Counted from the first letter of the stretch, positions 42,104 to 54,700 are shown. The stretch is 64,000 nt of DNA from Selaginella moellendorffii (GCF_000143415.4 NW_003314281.1:1434983-1498982); one strand, 5' to 3'. Numbers and translations are program-made. The notes: generated by a model from the letters alone, not told the origin.

Positions 42104-43642
42104 CTATAAGACCTTTAACCTTTGCAAGATCTTCGATGCCATCTTTAGCCCGATCCTGCGACGCGCTTCCAAAGAGATCTTCGTGGGCGACTTCTCAAGC
42201 TTGTCCAAAGACTTGAGACCTTGGATCTTGCACAATGCCTCACTGGACTCGCATAGAAGCCTTTTGAGGATCTCGCCTGTCAAGCCGTGGTTGACATCCA
42301 TCCTTTCCTTTGCAACATCCATACTTTGCTTTGCAAGATTGAACTGTCGTTCGACTCTCCCTTGTTCCTCCTTCTGTAGCTTTTCTAGCTTGCGCAGTTC
42401 CACTTCCAAGACTAACCCATCCTTCTGGAGCCTGCCTTGCTTGAATTTGAGCTGCTCCAGTGCCACTTCCTGGGTCTTGCAAATGCTGAGGAGCTCCTCT
42501 TGCTGCTTATCCAATTTTTCCATTACAAGATTGTTGAAGCGCGTTTGTTCGTCCAGCTCGTGCAGTCCCGCTTTCAGGACTATCACATCCTCTTCGAGCC
42601 TGCATTGCAACGCTGCTTGCCTCTTGCAAAAGCTGAGGAGCTCCTCTTGCTGCTTATCCATCTTTTCCATTACAAGACTGTTGAAGCTGGTCTGTTCCAT
42701 CTTGTGCTGCTTGTGTTCCGCTTCCAGGACTATCACATCCTCTTCGAGCCTGCGTTGCAACGCCACTTGCCTCTTGCAAACGTTGAGGAGCTTCTTATCC
42801 ATCTTTTCCATTACAAGACGGTTGAAGCTAGTCTGTTCCGTCTTGTGCTGCTTGTGTTCCGCTTCCAGGACTATCACATCCTCTTCAAGCCTGTCTTGCA
42901 GCGTGGCTTGCCTCTTGCAAATGTTGAGGAGCTCCTCTCGCTGCTTATCCATCTTTTCCATTACAAGACTGGTCTGTTCCATCTTGTGCTGCTTGTGTTC
43001 TGCTTCCAGGACTATCACATCCTCTTCGAGCCTGCCTTGCAACGCTGCTTGCCTCTTGCAAACGTTGAGGAGCTCCTCTCGCTGCTGATCCAACTTTCCT
43101 ATTACAAGATTATTGAAGCGCATATGTTCTATCTTGTGCTGCTCTTGCAGCTCGCGCAGTTCCGTTTCCAGGACTATCACATCCTCTTCGAACCTGCCTT
43201 GCCGCACCGTTTGCCTGAGGAGCTCCTCTCGCTGCTTATCCATCTTTTCCACTACAAGATTGTTGAAGCTGGTCTGTTCCATCTTGTGTTGCTTGTGCTC
43301 CGCTTCCAGTACTATCACATCCTCTTCGAACCTGCCTTGCTCGATCTTCTGCTGCCACAGCGCCGCTTCCTGCCTCTTGCAAACGCTGAGGAGCTCCTCC
43401 TGCTGTCTGTAGAAACTCCTCTGGCCCTCGTGCACGCGCTGCAGTTGCGTCTCGTGCAGCTCTTCCAGCTTGCGCAAGGCTGCTTGAACCTGCGCTGCGA
43501 CGTCCGCTCGGTGCTTCCCTTGCTCGATCTTGTGCTCCTCTTGAACCTTTTGCAGTGCCGCCTTCACGTCCGCATTCAAGGGAGGTGCTTTGCTCCTCCG
43601 GATCGCATCCGCTTCTAGCACCTGTTTGCACTGCTGCACCAT
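42104..43642 (-). CDS. coiled-coil protein with tandem repeats of about 48 residues
   Basis: A single exon of 512 residues, start ATG 43642 (MVQQCKQVLEADAIRR); the upstream frame has only a TTG. The middle (residues about 85-400) consists of six to seven units of the type RLEEDVIVLEAEHKQHKMEQ, then a LVMEKMDKQREELLNICKRQ block. Heptad spacing of Leu/Val indicates one long coiled coil. The C-terminus (RMDVNHGLTGEILKRLLCES, SLEARRRIGLKMASKILQRL) is shared with the broken copy at 57552-58480. No family recognised; a structural or scaffold role is only a guess. It is divergent from the small frame at 43763 and convergent with the PPR gene. Confidence 0.75.
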   Translation of the reverse strand: MVQQCKQVLEADAIRRSKAPPLNADVKAALQKVQEEHKIEQGKHRADVAAQVQAALRKLEELHETQLQRVHEGQRSFYRQQEELLSVCKRQEAALWQQKIEQGRFEEDVIVLEAEHKQHKMEQTSFNNLVVEKMDKQREELLRQTVRQGRFEEDVIVLETELRELQEQHKIEHMRFNNLVIGKLDQQREELLNVCKRQAALQGRLEEDVIVLEAEHKQHKMEQTSLVMEKMDKQREELLNICKRQATLQDRLEEDVIVLEAEHKQHKTEQTSFNRLVMEKMDKKLLNVCKRQVALQRRLEEDVIVLEAEHKQHKMEQTSFNSLVMEKMDKQQEELLSFCKRQAALQCRLEEDVIVLKAGLHELDEQTRFNNLVMEKLDKQQEELLSICKTQEVALEQLKFKQGRLQKDGLVLEVELRKLEKLQKEEQGRVERQFNLAKQSMDVAKERMDVNHGLTGEILKRLLCESSEALCKIQGLKSLDKLEKSPTKISLEARRRIGLKMASKILQRLKVL

Positions 43643-43762
43643 CGCTCCCCTACTACTTTTCCGGCTGCACCCCAAATATGACTTTCCGATTTAAAGGCGG
43701 GAGTTTTTGGCTCATTCCGGTTCTAAGCTAAGAATTCTCATCCCAGCCGAAAGAAGAGGCAA

Positions 43763-44113
43763 ATGTCCATCACGCTCGAGGAGCTCAGTGGACGAGTTCT
43801 ATACGTCCCTGGCGGTAGCCAGCAGCTCCGTTATCTTCTACGCGCACAACTGCTCAGTGCCTGGCGAGGAAGTATGGAGCGGCAAGAGGGCGCATTCCAT
43901 ATTTTTCAGGGTGGACGGCCACGGATGCGCGCTGTTTGTGAGGTGTTGCTGGCGGGAAACATAGTGTTCCAAAAGGAAAGAAAGAGAGATCTTCAAACTC
44001 TAAAGGAAGTGGAGTGTAGAACTCTCCTCTCATATGAAGCACAGAAACAGAAAATCAGGCACTTTCTTTCTGTAGGATATGTACAGAGTTTTAAGGTATC
44101 CTTGGTAGCGTGA
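43763..44113 (+). CDS. hypothetical protein, 116 residues
   Basis: An open frame from a good ATG (MSITLEELSGRVLYVPGGSQ) with an amphipathic middle and a basic end. It starts 120 bases from the divergent coiled-coil gene. No domain recognised; possibly the first exon of a longer gene or a chance frame. Confidence 0.3.
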   Translation: MSITLEELSGRVLYVPGGSQQLRYLLRAQLLSAWRGSMERQEGAFHIFQGGRPRMRAVCEVLLAGNIVFQKERKRDLQTLKEVECRTLLSYEAQKQKIRHFLSVGYVQSFKVSLVA

Positions 44114-44819
44114 CAAGGCTCGATGCTTCTCCTATGGAGGCGAGCAGAGTTTTAAGGTAACCTTGGAAGTGTTTCGAAATGACAGCTTGCTAACGACCCC
44201 TTGTACCTGCACTAGATTGGAGCTTCTCGAGTCTTACTTGGTTTCTCTGAGGTTCACACTCATCAGCAATGCAGATATTACCGCCCCAAAACACACACCT
44301 GAAATGTCGATTGTATTGCGCACACATCCAGTTATAATACGTATTTCTAGATGAACGATAAACTTGCAATTGCTTTATCCTCCAGTGTCGTGTCCTTTAA
44401 AAACTAAGCGACAGCCTCAAGAGCATACACAAGCCATTCCTGTTCAAGGATGGGTGTAAATACCATACTAGCAGCCAATATATGACTCCACTATGGAAGG
44501 AAACTATAGTTGGACAAAGCTCAGCGCTATAAAAATTTGCTAGGCCACGTCATGTCTATAAAAGTTTTTCCCCGGCCACCTGCATGAAGCTGGACCGAGA
44601 GAGAGAGAGGAGCATGTGGAAGCCTCTCGACCACCTCCTAACTCTACATGGGAGAAAGAGCAAGTGCAAGCCTACATGGAAACTCTCCTGGAGGAGCAAA
44701 ATCAGCCACATGAAGGCCTAGGCCTTTAAAAAGTTTGAAGGACATGAAAGCTCAAAAGAAAAAAGTTAATTTAGTGTTATAAAAGTTTGCTCTACAAATT
44801 TATTTCCTTGTGTTCAATA

Positions 44820-44882
44820 AATTTATTTTCTTGATCATGTTCAATCTTATCACAAGATTGAACATGATCAAGAAAATAAATT
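44820..44882. repeat. perfect 29-base inverted repeat with a 5-base loop
   Basis: AATTTATTTTCTTGATCATG plus nine more bases (44820-44848), loop ATCAC, then the exact reverse complement (44854-44882). Imperfect pairing continues outward (AAAGTTTGCT near 44783 and AGCAAACTT near 44887). It looks like a foldback element or recent hairpin-forming duplication. Confidence 0.9.
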
Positions 44883-45035
44883 CTAGAAGCAAACTTCAAT
44901 AGTAAACCATTTTACTCTTTTAAAAAAACAAAAGGGACACCATATATTAGATTTAGCAATCCAAAGTTCACTAGCAAAAGCTGAGAAAAACCTGAAATCA
45001 TTTTTTTGGTGAACAGTGAGTATGTCAAAGAAAAG

Positions 45036-45110
45036 TTGGCAGGGAGTAATATAGTTACTGTTCTATTTAAGAGTTGTAACTCAAATAGTAATGATACTAC
45101 TCCCTGCCAA
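45036..45110. repeat. short inverted repeat, MITE-like
   Basis: TTGGCAGGGAGTAATATAGT plus four bases (45036-45059) pairs with 45087-45110 with three mismatches in 24. The interior is 27 bases. The size and clean ends suit a miniature inverted-repeat element, but no target duplication was seen. Confidence 0.7.
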
Positions 45111-46435
45111 TTCTTTATTTCATTTTCTTAAGAGAAAGAAAAATGAAATAAAAAATTGCAAGAAAAAAGGCTCAACTAGTAACAGGAGCAGAAACAAGAG
45201 TAGCTGTTGCCAATGCTTTAACAACCAATTTGACTGGACAACCCTATTACCCCATCAACAATGTGGTGAGTTACTTCTACTTTAACACCTGTTCCTAAAT
45301 ATGGTGAGCTACTTCAACACTGTTCCTAAGGTTATTTTTGAAAACCCTCCAATACAATCATTGACCAGTTTTTCAATTAGTTTAAGGAGAGACTATTAAA
45401 AGATTTAGCAATACTAACCTCTTGCTATTGTGGCAATAAAAAAAAGAATATCCAAAAGGATTAACTAATATATAACTTTTGATACCTAAAGTTGCACTCC
45501 CCTCTAAGGAAGATCAACATCCTCGTTAATGTATATTCTAGTCTAGAACACCACTAAGGAAATAACTCTAAAAAAAGTTCACAATATTTACATTTTGTGA
45601 AAAATGCACCAACTTAAATGAGTTAGAAGGTAACTTCTTTCTCTGTGTTACTAATTTAAACACATTCTAACCATCGCTGGCAAAGAAATAACTAATAGAA
45701 TTAGCCACCCTTGCTATTCTGGATGTCACCTGGCTCACAAAAATGTGATACACCCCTACTTACAAAAATATAGAGAGAGAAGTTAGAAGCCTCAACCATC
45801 TTTAGCAAAGAAACCAAACCCATTAGTAAAGTTTAGATAGATTATTATAAACAAACAATTAAAATTGTTTAGACTGTCACACCCTTTTTAACGAAATAAA
45901 GAGCATCGAGAGAGAGGCAAATGATGTGACCATTTGACAATAGCTACTCTATAACTAAGGATTTCACCATGCATACGAAGTGCCAAAGCTAATTTGCCTA
46001 TACTGCCCCAAATTCAAATATCAATAAACAGAAAATATCAAAGTCAAAAACAATAATATCTTAGAGACTTAATTATCAGTGAACAAATTTTAGATTAGAA
46101 CATAAAAGTATTCCAACCATCTGGAGGATGGAATGCTTCAATCAATCACAGGGTTAACTTTTCTGATTATAGATTTAAAACAACATTTTAAAATGTCTCA
46201 CTCAATGTTATATAAGGGGGTCTTCGTTGCCGGAGATACTCAAGTTCAATCTATTCCCAAGTTTCTAAAGGCTGTCAAAGGCAGTGTTGATGTCAATTGT
46301 CAGAGCACCTGTTCCTGAAGGTTAAATTCGACGTGCATGCACTATTGAAACCCTTCCCTGCATTGCAAAGAAGCTGTCTCAAGCCAAAGAAGCCACTCTA
46401 AATTCTTTTGTTTTTAATTATTCAAGCAGGTAAAT

Positions 46436-46690
46436 TTGCGATTATATCTACCAAAGTTATCAACATTCGTCTTCTCCCAGCTAGCACGTGTCCTCATATA
46501 CAATCTATTTGGAATCAATCAAAACCTTCCTCTCACTTACAAAAAGAAGGTTGAAGAAGTAAAGAGCAATGACATCCTGGAAGCGGCAAGAAAACATCTT
46601 CATCCTGACTTGGAGCCAATTGTCATTGTTACTGACGCGAAGGTACTTGGGACTCAAATGCCACCTTTTGTGCAACTGCAAGGACGATAA
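46436..46690 (+). pseudogene. possible M16 metallopeptidase C-terminal fragment
   Basis: The frame includes LTYKKKVEEVKSNDILEAAR and KHLHPDLEPIVIVTDA, which resembles the end of M16 (pitrilysin-type) peptidase domains, where a helix is followed by a strand (V-x-D-I...A-x-K-x-L-x-P...I-V-V). There is no zinc-binding HxxEH part nearby, so at most a relic. Confidence 0.3.
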
Positions 46691-47102
46691 AGCTATGCGC
46701 AGGCAAGTATTATTTCTGCTTTGCCATCAGAGAGTGGCACAATGGAGGACTTGGATTCCTACTCACAGTCTTTGTAGACAGGTACTTGAAGAGTCTGGAG
46801 TATCCAGTGGCATGGGAGTATTGCAGCAGATGAAAGCTCGATCAAAGAGTAAAATTTCTTCTTGTGTTATGTTATCCTATGCCGCTTATTCTCTAAACAG
46901 GTGCTTTTGCCAGGTCGTCGACGAGATGATGGAACGAAGCATACTTTCGTGGCCGTCGTGTACCCACAGGCCATGGGAGCAGCGAGGAGATTTCTGTTTC
47001 AAAGCTTACCGGGTTTCTTTTGACACTTCAAAGTCCACTCTATCTCTCGTCTCCTTCGGGTCGTGGTAAATCCTACTGAATTTTTTATACGATTCCTGTT
47101 GT

Positions 47103-47405
47103 CGGCTGGATCAGGAAGATCATGAGCAGTCTCTCCTGAGCGGAAAATCTGGCTGGTGGATCGTCTCCTCGTTTTCACGCTCAGCCTCCTCGCTACGCCA
47201 GCTTATGACCAGGTTAGTAGCATCTCATCAATTACGTCTAGATCGAAGATAAAATAAGCTCTCATCTCAACTCGACAGGGTTCTTGAGCCTTGACTTACC
47301 CGATGACACCCTTGAAGCTACAAACGATCTCGAATTGTTTCGAAACCTCGGAGTAGTTTCGGATTCAAATATCAAGTGTTTCTCAGAATATTTGTGTTTC
47401 CTTTT
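47103..47405 (+). pseudogene. receptor kinase relic: first exon and start of second
   Basis: Contains a signal-peptide exon remnant (GWWIVSSFSRSASSLRQ) that loses its Met, a GT donor at the same place as in the full copy (47212), an acceptor at about 47279, and GFLSLDLPDDT. Then it jumps to VVSDSNIKC, matching the end of exon 2 of the better copies. The upstream 100 bases also match those upstream of the copy at 51763. Confidence 0.7.
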
Positions 47406-47936
47406 TTCGAAAACGTTGGTTCGAATCCCAAATCACTAGGGTGTGGTGATGGTTTGGAATATGAGGACACTCATATTTCAATGGTCATGGACTCTCAATG
47501 AGGAGACTGATTTGGGCACACCGCTAAACAAGGGATACTTTAGAGTCGTGATGCACGGTTAAATTGTTTAGAGTGAAAGCTCGACATATCTAACTTGAAC
47601 ACTTTAGTGCAAAGGGATTTGGTGTCCAAGATTGTAAACTGCATTTTTTCTTTTCTTTTCTTTTTTGGTTTTTTGCACTACACACAAGCTGTCTCAATCG
47701 CAGCACATCCTTACAATATAATAAAGTTGCTCTTTTGATCAGAAATTTTCCCTGCTTATACATACTTAGACATACTTGATGCTGGACGGAGTCTTGTGAG
47801 GCTCGTTTCAAAAGGTCTATTTTAATGCAAATGGACTTTCAGGAACATTTCAAAGTCTAGTCTCCTTGTAGTTAATTTTGCTATTAGCACAGGTCTCTCG
47901 AGAAGCAGGCTTGACCTAGGCTATCCCAAAAGAAAA

Positions 47937-50900
47937 ATGAATCGTCTCCTCCTCGTTTTGACGCTCGGTATCCTGGCCACACTGGACATCGTTCCAGCTC
48001 AACCGGGTTAGTCTCTCTCATGCATCACACAAAACGAGATCGTTTGAAGTAATCTCGTTTGATCTCAGGTTTCTTGAGCCTCGACTGTGGAGCTTTAGAC
48101 AGCCACACTGATGACAAGGGCATCAAATGGACACCCGACGACAAGTTCATCACCACCGGAGTTGCAGCCTCCGTTTCAAGCTTGCTGAAAGCGAGCAGGA
48201 ATGTCATCCTGCACAATAGTTCCCAGACACCTCCCGGAAGCACTGCTATGCACTTCCGGTCTTGGTGGAAGAGAGCTACATAGTGAGCCCGAGGTTCTAC
48301 TATGGAAACTACGACGGCCTGGAATCAAGTCTGGCGGAGTTTGAGATCATGATCGGTGCGGCTGTTGTAAGTCACACCGTCGAGTTTGCGGCTTTCATCA
48401 CGAACTCATAGTACCACGAAGACTGGCTTCCAAGGCTGCTGGATCTGTGCCTCGGAACCCGCTCCGCGTCACCGGCAAACATCCCATTCATCTCCGTGAT
48501 CGGGCTCAGGAGGCTCCCTTCTGGAATGCGAGCAAGTGTTTAGGATTCCAGCGAAGTTCTGCTCCTGCGGTACAGGCTCAACCTCGGAGCGCATCTGGTT
48601 TGGGGAGGAGGAAGCAAACCTGACCGCTCGCCTTTCCGTGGACACAGAGAAGCCAGCTCCCCGGTTGGGCGTCGCGCCGTGCCTGTAGTCTCGGATTCAG
48701 ATATCAACTCTTAAAAACTGTGGTTTGATCTCTCGAGCTCTTGACTACGATGGATATGGGAAGCTGATAGTTCTTACAAGGACATGAGAAACTATGAGCG
48801 GGTCAGCACCAACGCGACATTAACTGTAGGGATCTTCCCAACAAGCCTGCCTTAGCAGTGATGCAGATCCAAATCCGTGATGATTTTCGAGTTTCCAGAA
48901 AGCTCAAGGCGACAAAGTACTATCAACTTTTATTTTGCAGCAGAATGTTCGAGATCCAATTCAACACCAGCTCGCACTGGTTAAGACCACGGTCAACCTT
49001 AGGGCTAAGTGTTTTTCACACGTCCTTTGGATCTCGTCGCCACGCCAAACTCCACCCTCTGTCCGATTCTTAATGCGGCTGATCTTTTCGAGTACAAAGG
49101 AAATCTTCTTCCAGGAACAGAACTCGACGATTGTGAGTCTAGATAGGAACTTTTGTTGTTCGTGGAATATCCTGTTCTTTGCAGTGATAGCTATACGCGA
49201 AGTGATGAAGGATTTTAATCTGACTCTATGGTCTGGAGATCCATGCATGCCTGCTGCTTACACTTGGGCCTGGATCACTTGTGCCACAGGCATAATCCCG
49301 GCAAGGATCACTGAACTGTAAGATGTTTCTAACACATTGCTCAAATATCTATGAGTTGCAGGAACCTGTCCAACCGTGGTCTCAAAAGCAACATATCCGG
49401 ATCCATCAAAAACGCTAGCACATCTAACAAAATTGTAATTTCCTGATTGACACAGTTTTACCTTCTAGACCTCAATTGTGGTTCTTTCATCATTTCATCA
49501 GATATCTGGATAACAATGCATTAACAGGCCCAGTTCTAAGTTTTAGCTCCTTAAAAAACCTCACGGTCCTGTGAGTTACTCTCTGCATTGTTAGAAAAAC
49601 TTCTAGAGCTTTTCATTTTTCAGGTTTATAAACAACAACAGTTTGGATTGCATACCACAGGAACGACAGTCTTCCTACAAGTCAGAATCCTTGTACCTTT
49701 TCGTACTCTTTTGATTTATCTTTTTTTTTTCCAGCGGTTCCAAGGTCGAAGCATGCAAGATGCCCGAGAAAATCATCGGCAAGAAGAAAAGTAAAACGAA
49801 AATCATAATTGAAATAGCAGTACCATCTGTAGCGCTTCTGTTACTTTGGCAATCGCAGTATGCTTGATCTCTCGAAGAACAATCAATAGACCAACAAGGC
49901 CAACAGAACAACAAGGTCAAGTCAAGTCAACGGAAGTCCAAGTTGAGTCCTGGCGGCTTACTCTAATTCTTTTGGTTTCCAGCTCCACAGTCGCCAAACT
50001 CAAGCATCAGAAAGTTCACTTCCAGAGAAGTGATCTACACAACAAACAACTTCCAAAAGGTTGTGGGAGAGGGAAGCTTTATTCTCTTAGTTGTGCACCA
50101 CAGGAACCTGGTATCCTTCATTGGCTGGTCTAAACTTATCCTGGTCTATGAGTTTTTGTCACATGGAACTTTAAGAGAGCATTTGTATGGTGAGTGAGCT
50201 TAATTCTATTTATCGTTCTGATATATATTCCTCTTACAGTTACAAGTCGCCCAACATTAAGCTGGAAAACCAGGCTTCGAATCCCCTTAGATGCTGCTCA
50301 AGGTATATGAAGTTTTGAGTTGGCAAATTTGATAAGAAATGCTCTGTGAATCAGGATTGGACTATTTGCATAACTCATGCAATCAACACATCATTCATCG
50401 AGATGTAAAGACAATCAACATACTTTGGAGCTTGCCAAGGTCAGCGACTTCGGCTTGTCCAAATTTTATGATAGGAATTATGCCTCGCATGTTTCAACTG
50501 ATGTCAAAGGAACTCCGGGATATCTCGATCCAGAGTGAGTGAGCCCAGGAGATATAAATTTTTTTCCAACCATCATATAATATTCTGGTTTTGCTGCAGG
50601 TACCATTCCTACAGCAGGCTAACAGAGAAATCAGACGTATACAAAGCTTTGGAATAGTACTGTTCGAGATTGTTTGCGCCCATGAGCCGGTCAGGTTATC
50701 GCTTCCAGAGGACCAGGTCATGCTCTCGAAATGGGTAAGAACCTTGAGCGCCATTCAGATCTTTCGCTCTTCACTGCAAAGCTTTTTTTCTTCCTCCAGG
50801 CATGCAGAAAGCTCGAAAGAGGCAACCTGCAAAGTGTGGCAGACCCCAAGGAGCAAGCAGCATGGAGCTTGCAATGAAGTGCGTGGAGCGTTCTTCCGAC

Positions 50901-51014
50901 AGGAGGCCCAACATGAGCATGGTCGTGGCCGGGCTGAGGGAGGCCATTCAGCTTGATGAGGAGGATGGAAGCTCTCTTGCACACTCTATGGTAGCTTTTA
51001 ACAGCGGAAGATAA
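47937..51014 (+). pseudogene. malectin-like LRR receptor kinase pseudogene
   Basis: Colinear with the copy at 51763-55038 throughout: signal-peptide exon (MNRLLLVLTLGILATLDIVP), malectin-like region with FLSLDCGALDSHTDDKGIKW, juxtamembrane block IREVMKDFNL, LRR pieces, and kinase pieces such as [12 protein letters not shown] and GTPGYLDPE. It has several frameshifts (for example at about 48250 and 48410), a nonsense codon inside the malectin part (about 48540), and a deletion that removes the end of the glycine-rich loop exon and the VAIK-lysine region (about 50080). It cannot make a kinase. Confidence 0.9.
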
Positions 51015-51299
51015 ATGCTAAATGCTGTTTGAATATTGATCCCAAGCATCTGCACGATGAATCAGCCAGCTTGACGCTATAGAAAACACAGGGTTTTGGC
51101 CAGTGGAAAAACGTGGAGATTACTAGGTTTCGTCATGATGATCATAGTGACAACGAGCATGGAGCAGGAAATGCTACCCATTCCAGAGGAAATTTTCCCC
51201 GTCGCTCGATTTTTCTAAAAGGCAGAACCGGAAAAGTGATTGCTCTGTTTCTTATAATGTCGCGATGGTTCCGATATAAAACCAAAATAGTTCTCGCGG

Positions 51300-51385
51300 A
51301 AAATGTGGCTGGCTGACCATCTCCTTCTCGTACACGCTCAGCCTCGGCTCCTCGCTATATGTTTCAGCCTAACCAGGTTTGTCAT
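51300..51385 (+). pseudogene. receptor kinase signal-peptide exon relic
   Basis: A third stray copy of the first exon (LLLVHAQPRLLAIC-like) followed by a GT donor AACCAGGTTTGTCATC, matching the pattern at 47130-47220 and 51763-51845. Downstream sequence does not continue into exon 2. Confidence 0.5.
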
Positions 51386-51762
51386 CACTTGAAATATGTT
51401 GATTTTCGAAAGATACTTCCTCAACATGCCCCGGGCTTAACTGTGCGGCTTTAATCGAACTTCTTGAAAAGCCGCGGTTGACGTTTTCCTGATGGATAGA
51501 TTCGTCATGCACTAGTTTGAAGCCGAAGAAGCCGGTTAGAATTCTCTTGTTTTTACTAATCAATCATATTCTTCTCTGTATTAACCACAGCTTGAAAGAA
51601 CGGGTCTCAACATTGACACTTCAAAGTCCACTCTTTCTCCTGTCCAGTACGTCGTGAAAATTCCCACTTGAATTTTTATATTATTTTCCTGTTGCGGCTG
51701 GCTAAGACCATGAGCATAGGGCTCCCGCTAGTAGTAGAGTCTCATCTCTTTCGAAAAGAAAA

Positions 51763-54700
51763 ATGGCCTATCGCCGTCTCCTCCTTATTCTCACGCTCGG
51801 CCTCTTCGCAGCACCGGCTCAAGTTTCAGGCCAACCGGGTCAGTAGCATCTCTCTCTCATCAGAAAACATCAAACGAAGAAGAACAAGCTCTCATCTCAT
51901 ATTTTGACAGGTTTCTTGAGCCTGGACTGCGGAGCTTTTGACAGCCACACTGATGAAAATGGCATCAATTGGACACCCGATGACAGCTTTATCACCAGCT
52001 CCTTGAAAGCGGGCACGGATGCCATCCTGCAGCGCCTTCGATACTTTCCAGACACCTCCCGGAAGCACTGCTATGCACTTCCGGTTTTGGTGGGAGAGAA
52101 CTACATCTTGAGGCCGTGGTTCTACTATGACCGCCTGGAATCAACTTTGGCAGAATTTGAGATTATGATTAGTGCAAACACAGTGGTTAACTTGAGCATT
52201 AAAGGGCAGTCGACATCGTATTATGAGTTTGTGGTGAAAGCCACGAACTCGACGCTGGATCTGTGCCTCGGAACCCGCTCCGCCTCACCGGCAAACATCC
52301 CATTCATCTCCGCGATCGAGCTCAGAAGGCTCCCTCCTGGAATGCGAGCAAACGCTTCGGATTCCGGTGAGGTTTTGGTCATGTCGAGAAGGATCAACCT
52401 TGGAGGAGCTTCGGATTCAGACATCAGGTGACAAACTCCCTCAGATATTTGTTTCCTATCTTCTTTTCATCTTAATTCTGCCAGGTATCCTGATGATCCC
52501 TACGATCGGATATGGAGAGCTGATAATGGTTTCAGCAACATGAGGAGCTATCCGCAGATTAGCACCAACGCAACGGGTTTTACGGACAAAACTTACAACA
52601 AGCCTCCTCCTGCAGTGATGAGAACCGCCATCACCTCCACGTCCGTCATGGTTTTCGAGTTTCCAGCAAACCTCGATGCAACAAAGTACTATGTAAACTT
52701 TTACTTTGCTGAGTTTGGAAACAGCACGAGGGATTTCGTGGTTCAATTCAACAGAAGCTCGTTTCCCACCACACTGACTACGACTAATGTTAGCCTCCAG
52801 CCTCAGACTTTTGTGCAAATGTACTTTCCAGTTCCTCTGGAGCTCTCCAATCCAACACCCTTCTCCTTCGTCCCAGCGCCGAACGGCTCAATCCTGAATG
52901 CGGCCGAGCTTTTCAAGTACATGGGAGATCTTCTTCCAGGAACAGAACCCGACGATGGTCCGCCCGATTGCCTTTTGTTCCTGAAACACCTCTGTTTGAT
53001 TTGCTTTTTCTTTGCTGCAACAGTGATAGCGATACGGGAAGTGATGAACGATTTTAATCTGTCTGGATGGTCTGGAGATCCATGCCGGCCTGTCTCTTAC
53101 ACTTGGAGATGGATCACTTGTGCCACAGGCATAATCCCGGCAAGGATCACCGAGTTGTGAGTGAGATTAGGAGGAGTTCCCTCGAGAAAGAACTTATATA
53201 TATGTGAATCTACAGGAACTTATCCAACCGTGGTCTCAAAGGCAACATATCCGGATCCATCGCAAAGCTAGCACACCTGACAAAAATGTAAAACTGATGA
53301 ACATTCTTAATTTCTCTAAATTTTCATGTGGTTTTATTATCAGATATCTGGATAACAACGCATTGACAGGGCCAGTTCCAAGTTTTAGCTCCTTGAAGAA
53401 CCTCACGGTCCTGTGAGTATGTTGTATTGTTTTAAGAAAAAAACGTAACAGCCTTTCTCTGTGTTCATATCTTACAGGTCCCTAGACAACAACAGCTTCG
53501 ATTGCATACCACCGGAACGACAATCCTCTTTCAAGTCAGAATTTACGTTGTTTCTCTAGTCTGATGCATAATTATATCTTTTTTCCAGCGGTTCAAATGT
53601 CCCATTATGCGCAAAGGTGCCCGAGAAAATCTTCGCCAAGAAGAAAAGTAACACAAAAATCATAGTTGAAATAGCAGTACCATGTGTAGCGCTACTGTTA
53701 GTTGGAGCTGGAATCGCAGTATGCTTGATCACCCGTCGGCCAGCAAGACGGCCAAAAGAACAGGGACAAGTGAACGTTAGTCCAGGTAAGTCAACGATAG
53801 TCCAAATAAGCTGCAGATTACAGAGTCCTGGTGGCTTACACGATTTCGTTCTTTCCAGGTTTGACTCCACAGTCTCCAGACTCAAGCACCAGAAAATTCA
53901 CTTTCAGAGAAGTGACCAACGCAACGAACAACTTCCAAAAGGTTGTTGGCGAGGGAAGCTTTGGGCCAGTTTATTATGGACACCTTTCAAACGGCGTTGA
54001 GATTGCAGTCAAGGTTTTATCGAGCAACTCAAGGCAAGGCCACCAGGAATTCAAGGCGGAGGTGAGTTTTTTATTTAGATTTGTGTTGCTATGCATGATT
54101 AAAATTTGAACCAGATCGATATTCTATCAGTTGGAATCTGGTATCCTTTATTGGCTATTGTAGTCAGGGGTCGCAACTCATGTTGGTCTACGAGTTTCTG
54201 TCAAATGGAACTTTGAGAGAGCATCTATATGGTTAGTGAGCTTAAAATTGATCTGTGGGCTATATATATGTTACAGGCACAGGTCGCCCGACATTAAGCT
54301 GGAAAACCCGGCTGCGAATCGCCTTAGACGCTGCTCAAGGTAGGCAAAGTTTTGAGCTGGCAAATTTGGATGGATATATTCTTTGAATCAGGATTGGAGT
54401 ATCTGCACAGTTCATGCAATCAACACATCATTCATCGAGATGTGAAAACAACCAACATACTTTTGAGCTATGCCATGGTTGCCAAGGTCAGCGATTTTGG
54501 CTTGTCCAAACTTTACGATAGGAATTATGCGTCGCATGTTTCAACTGATGTCAAAGGAACTCCGGGATATCTCGATCCAGAGTGAGTGAGCATGAGGATA
54601 TAATTTTTTTTCCAACCATATTAATATGTTGGTTTTCCAGGTACCATTCCTACAGCAGGCTAACGGAAAAATCAGATGTATACAGCTTTGGAATAGTACT

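Larger units (their letters stand above)
44114..46130. other. AT-rich intergenic region with foldback repeats
   Basis: No gene supported. Contains two strong inverted repeats (44820-44882 and 45036-45110) and otherwise low-complexity AT-rich DNA with short unrelated frames. Confidence 0.6.

Noticed and set aside
42437-43618. 393-residue Leu/Phe-rich frame on the plus strand
   Set aside because: The antisense of the coiled-coil repeats; hydrophobic look arises from complementing Glu/Lys codons.
47400-47440. tRNA-like GGTTCGAATCCC
   Set aside because: Only a T-loop-like string; no matching acceptor, D-arm or anticodon arm around it.
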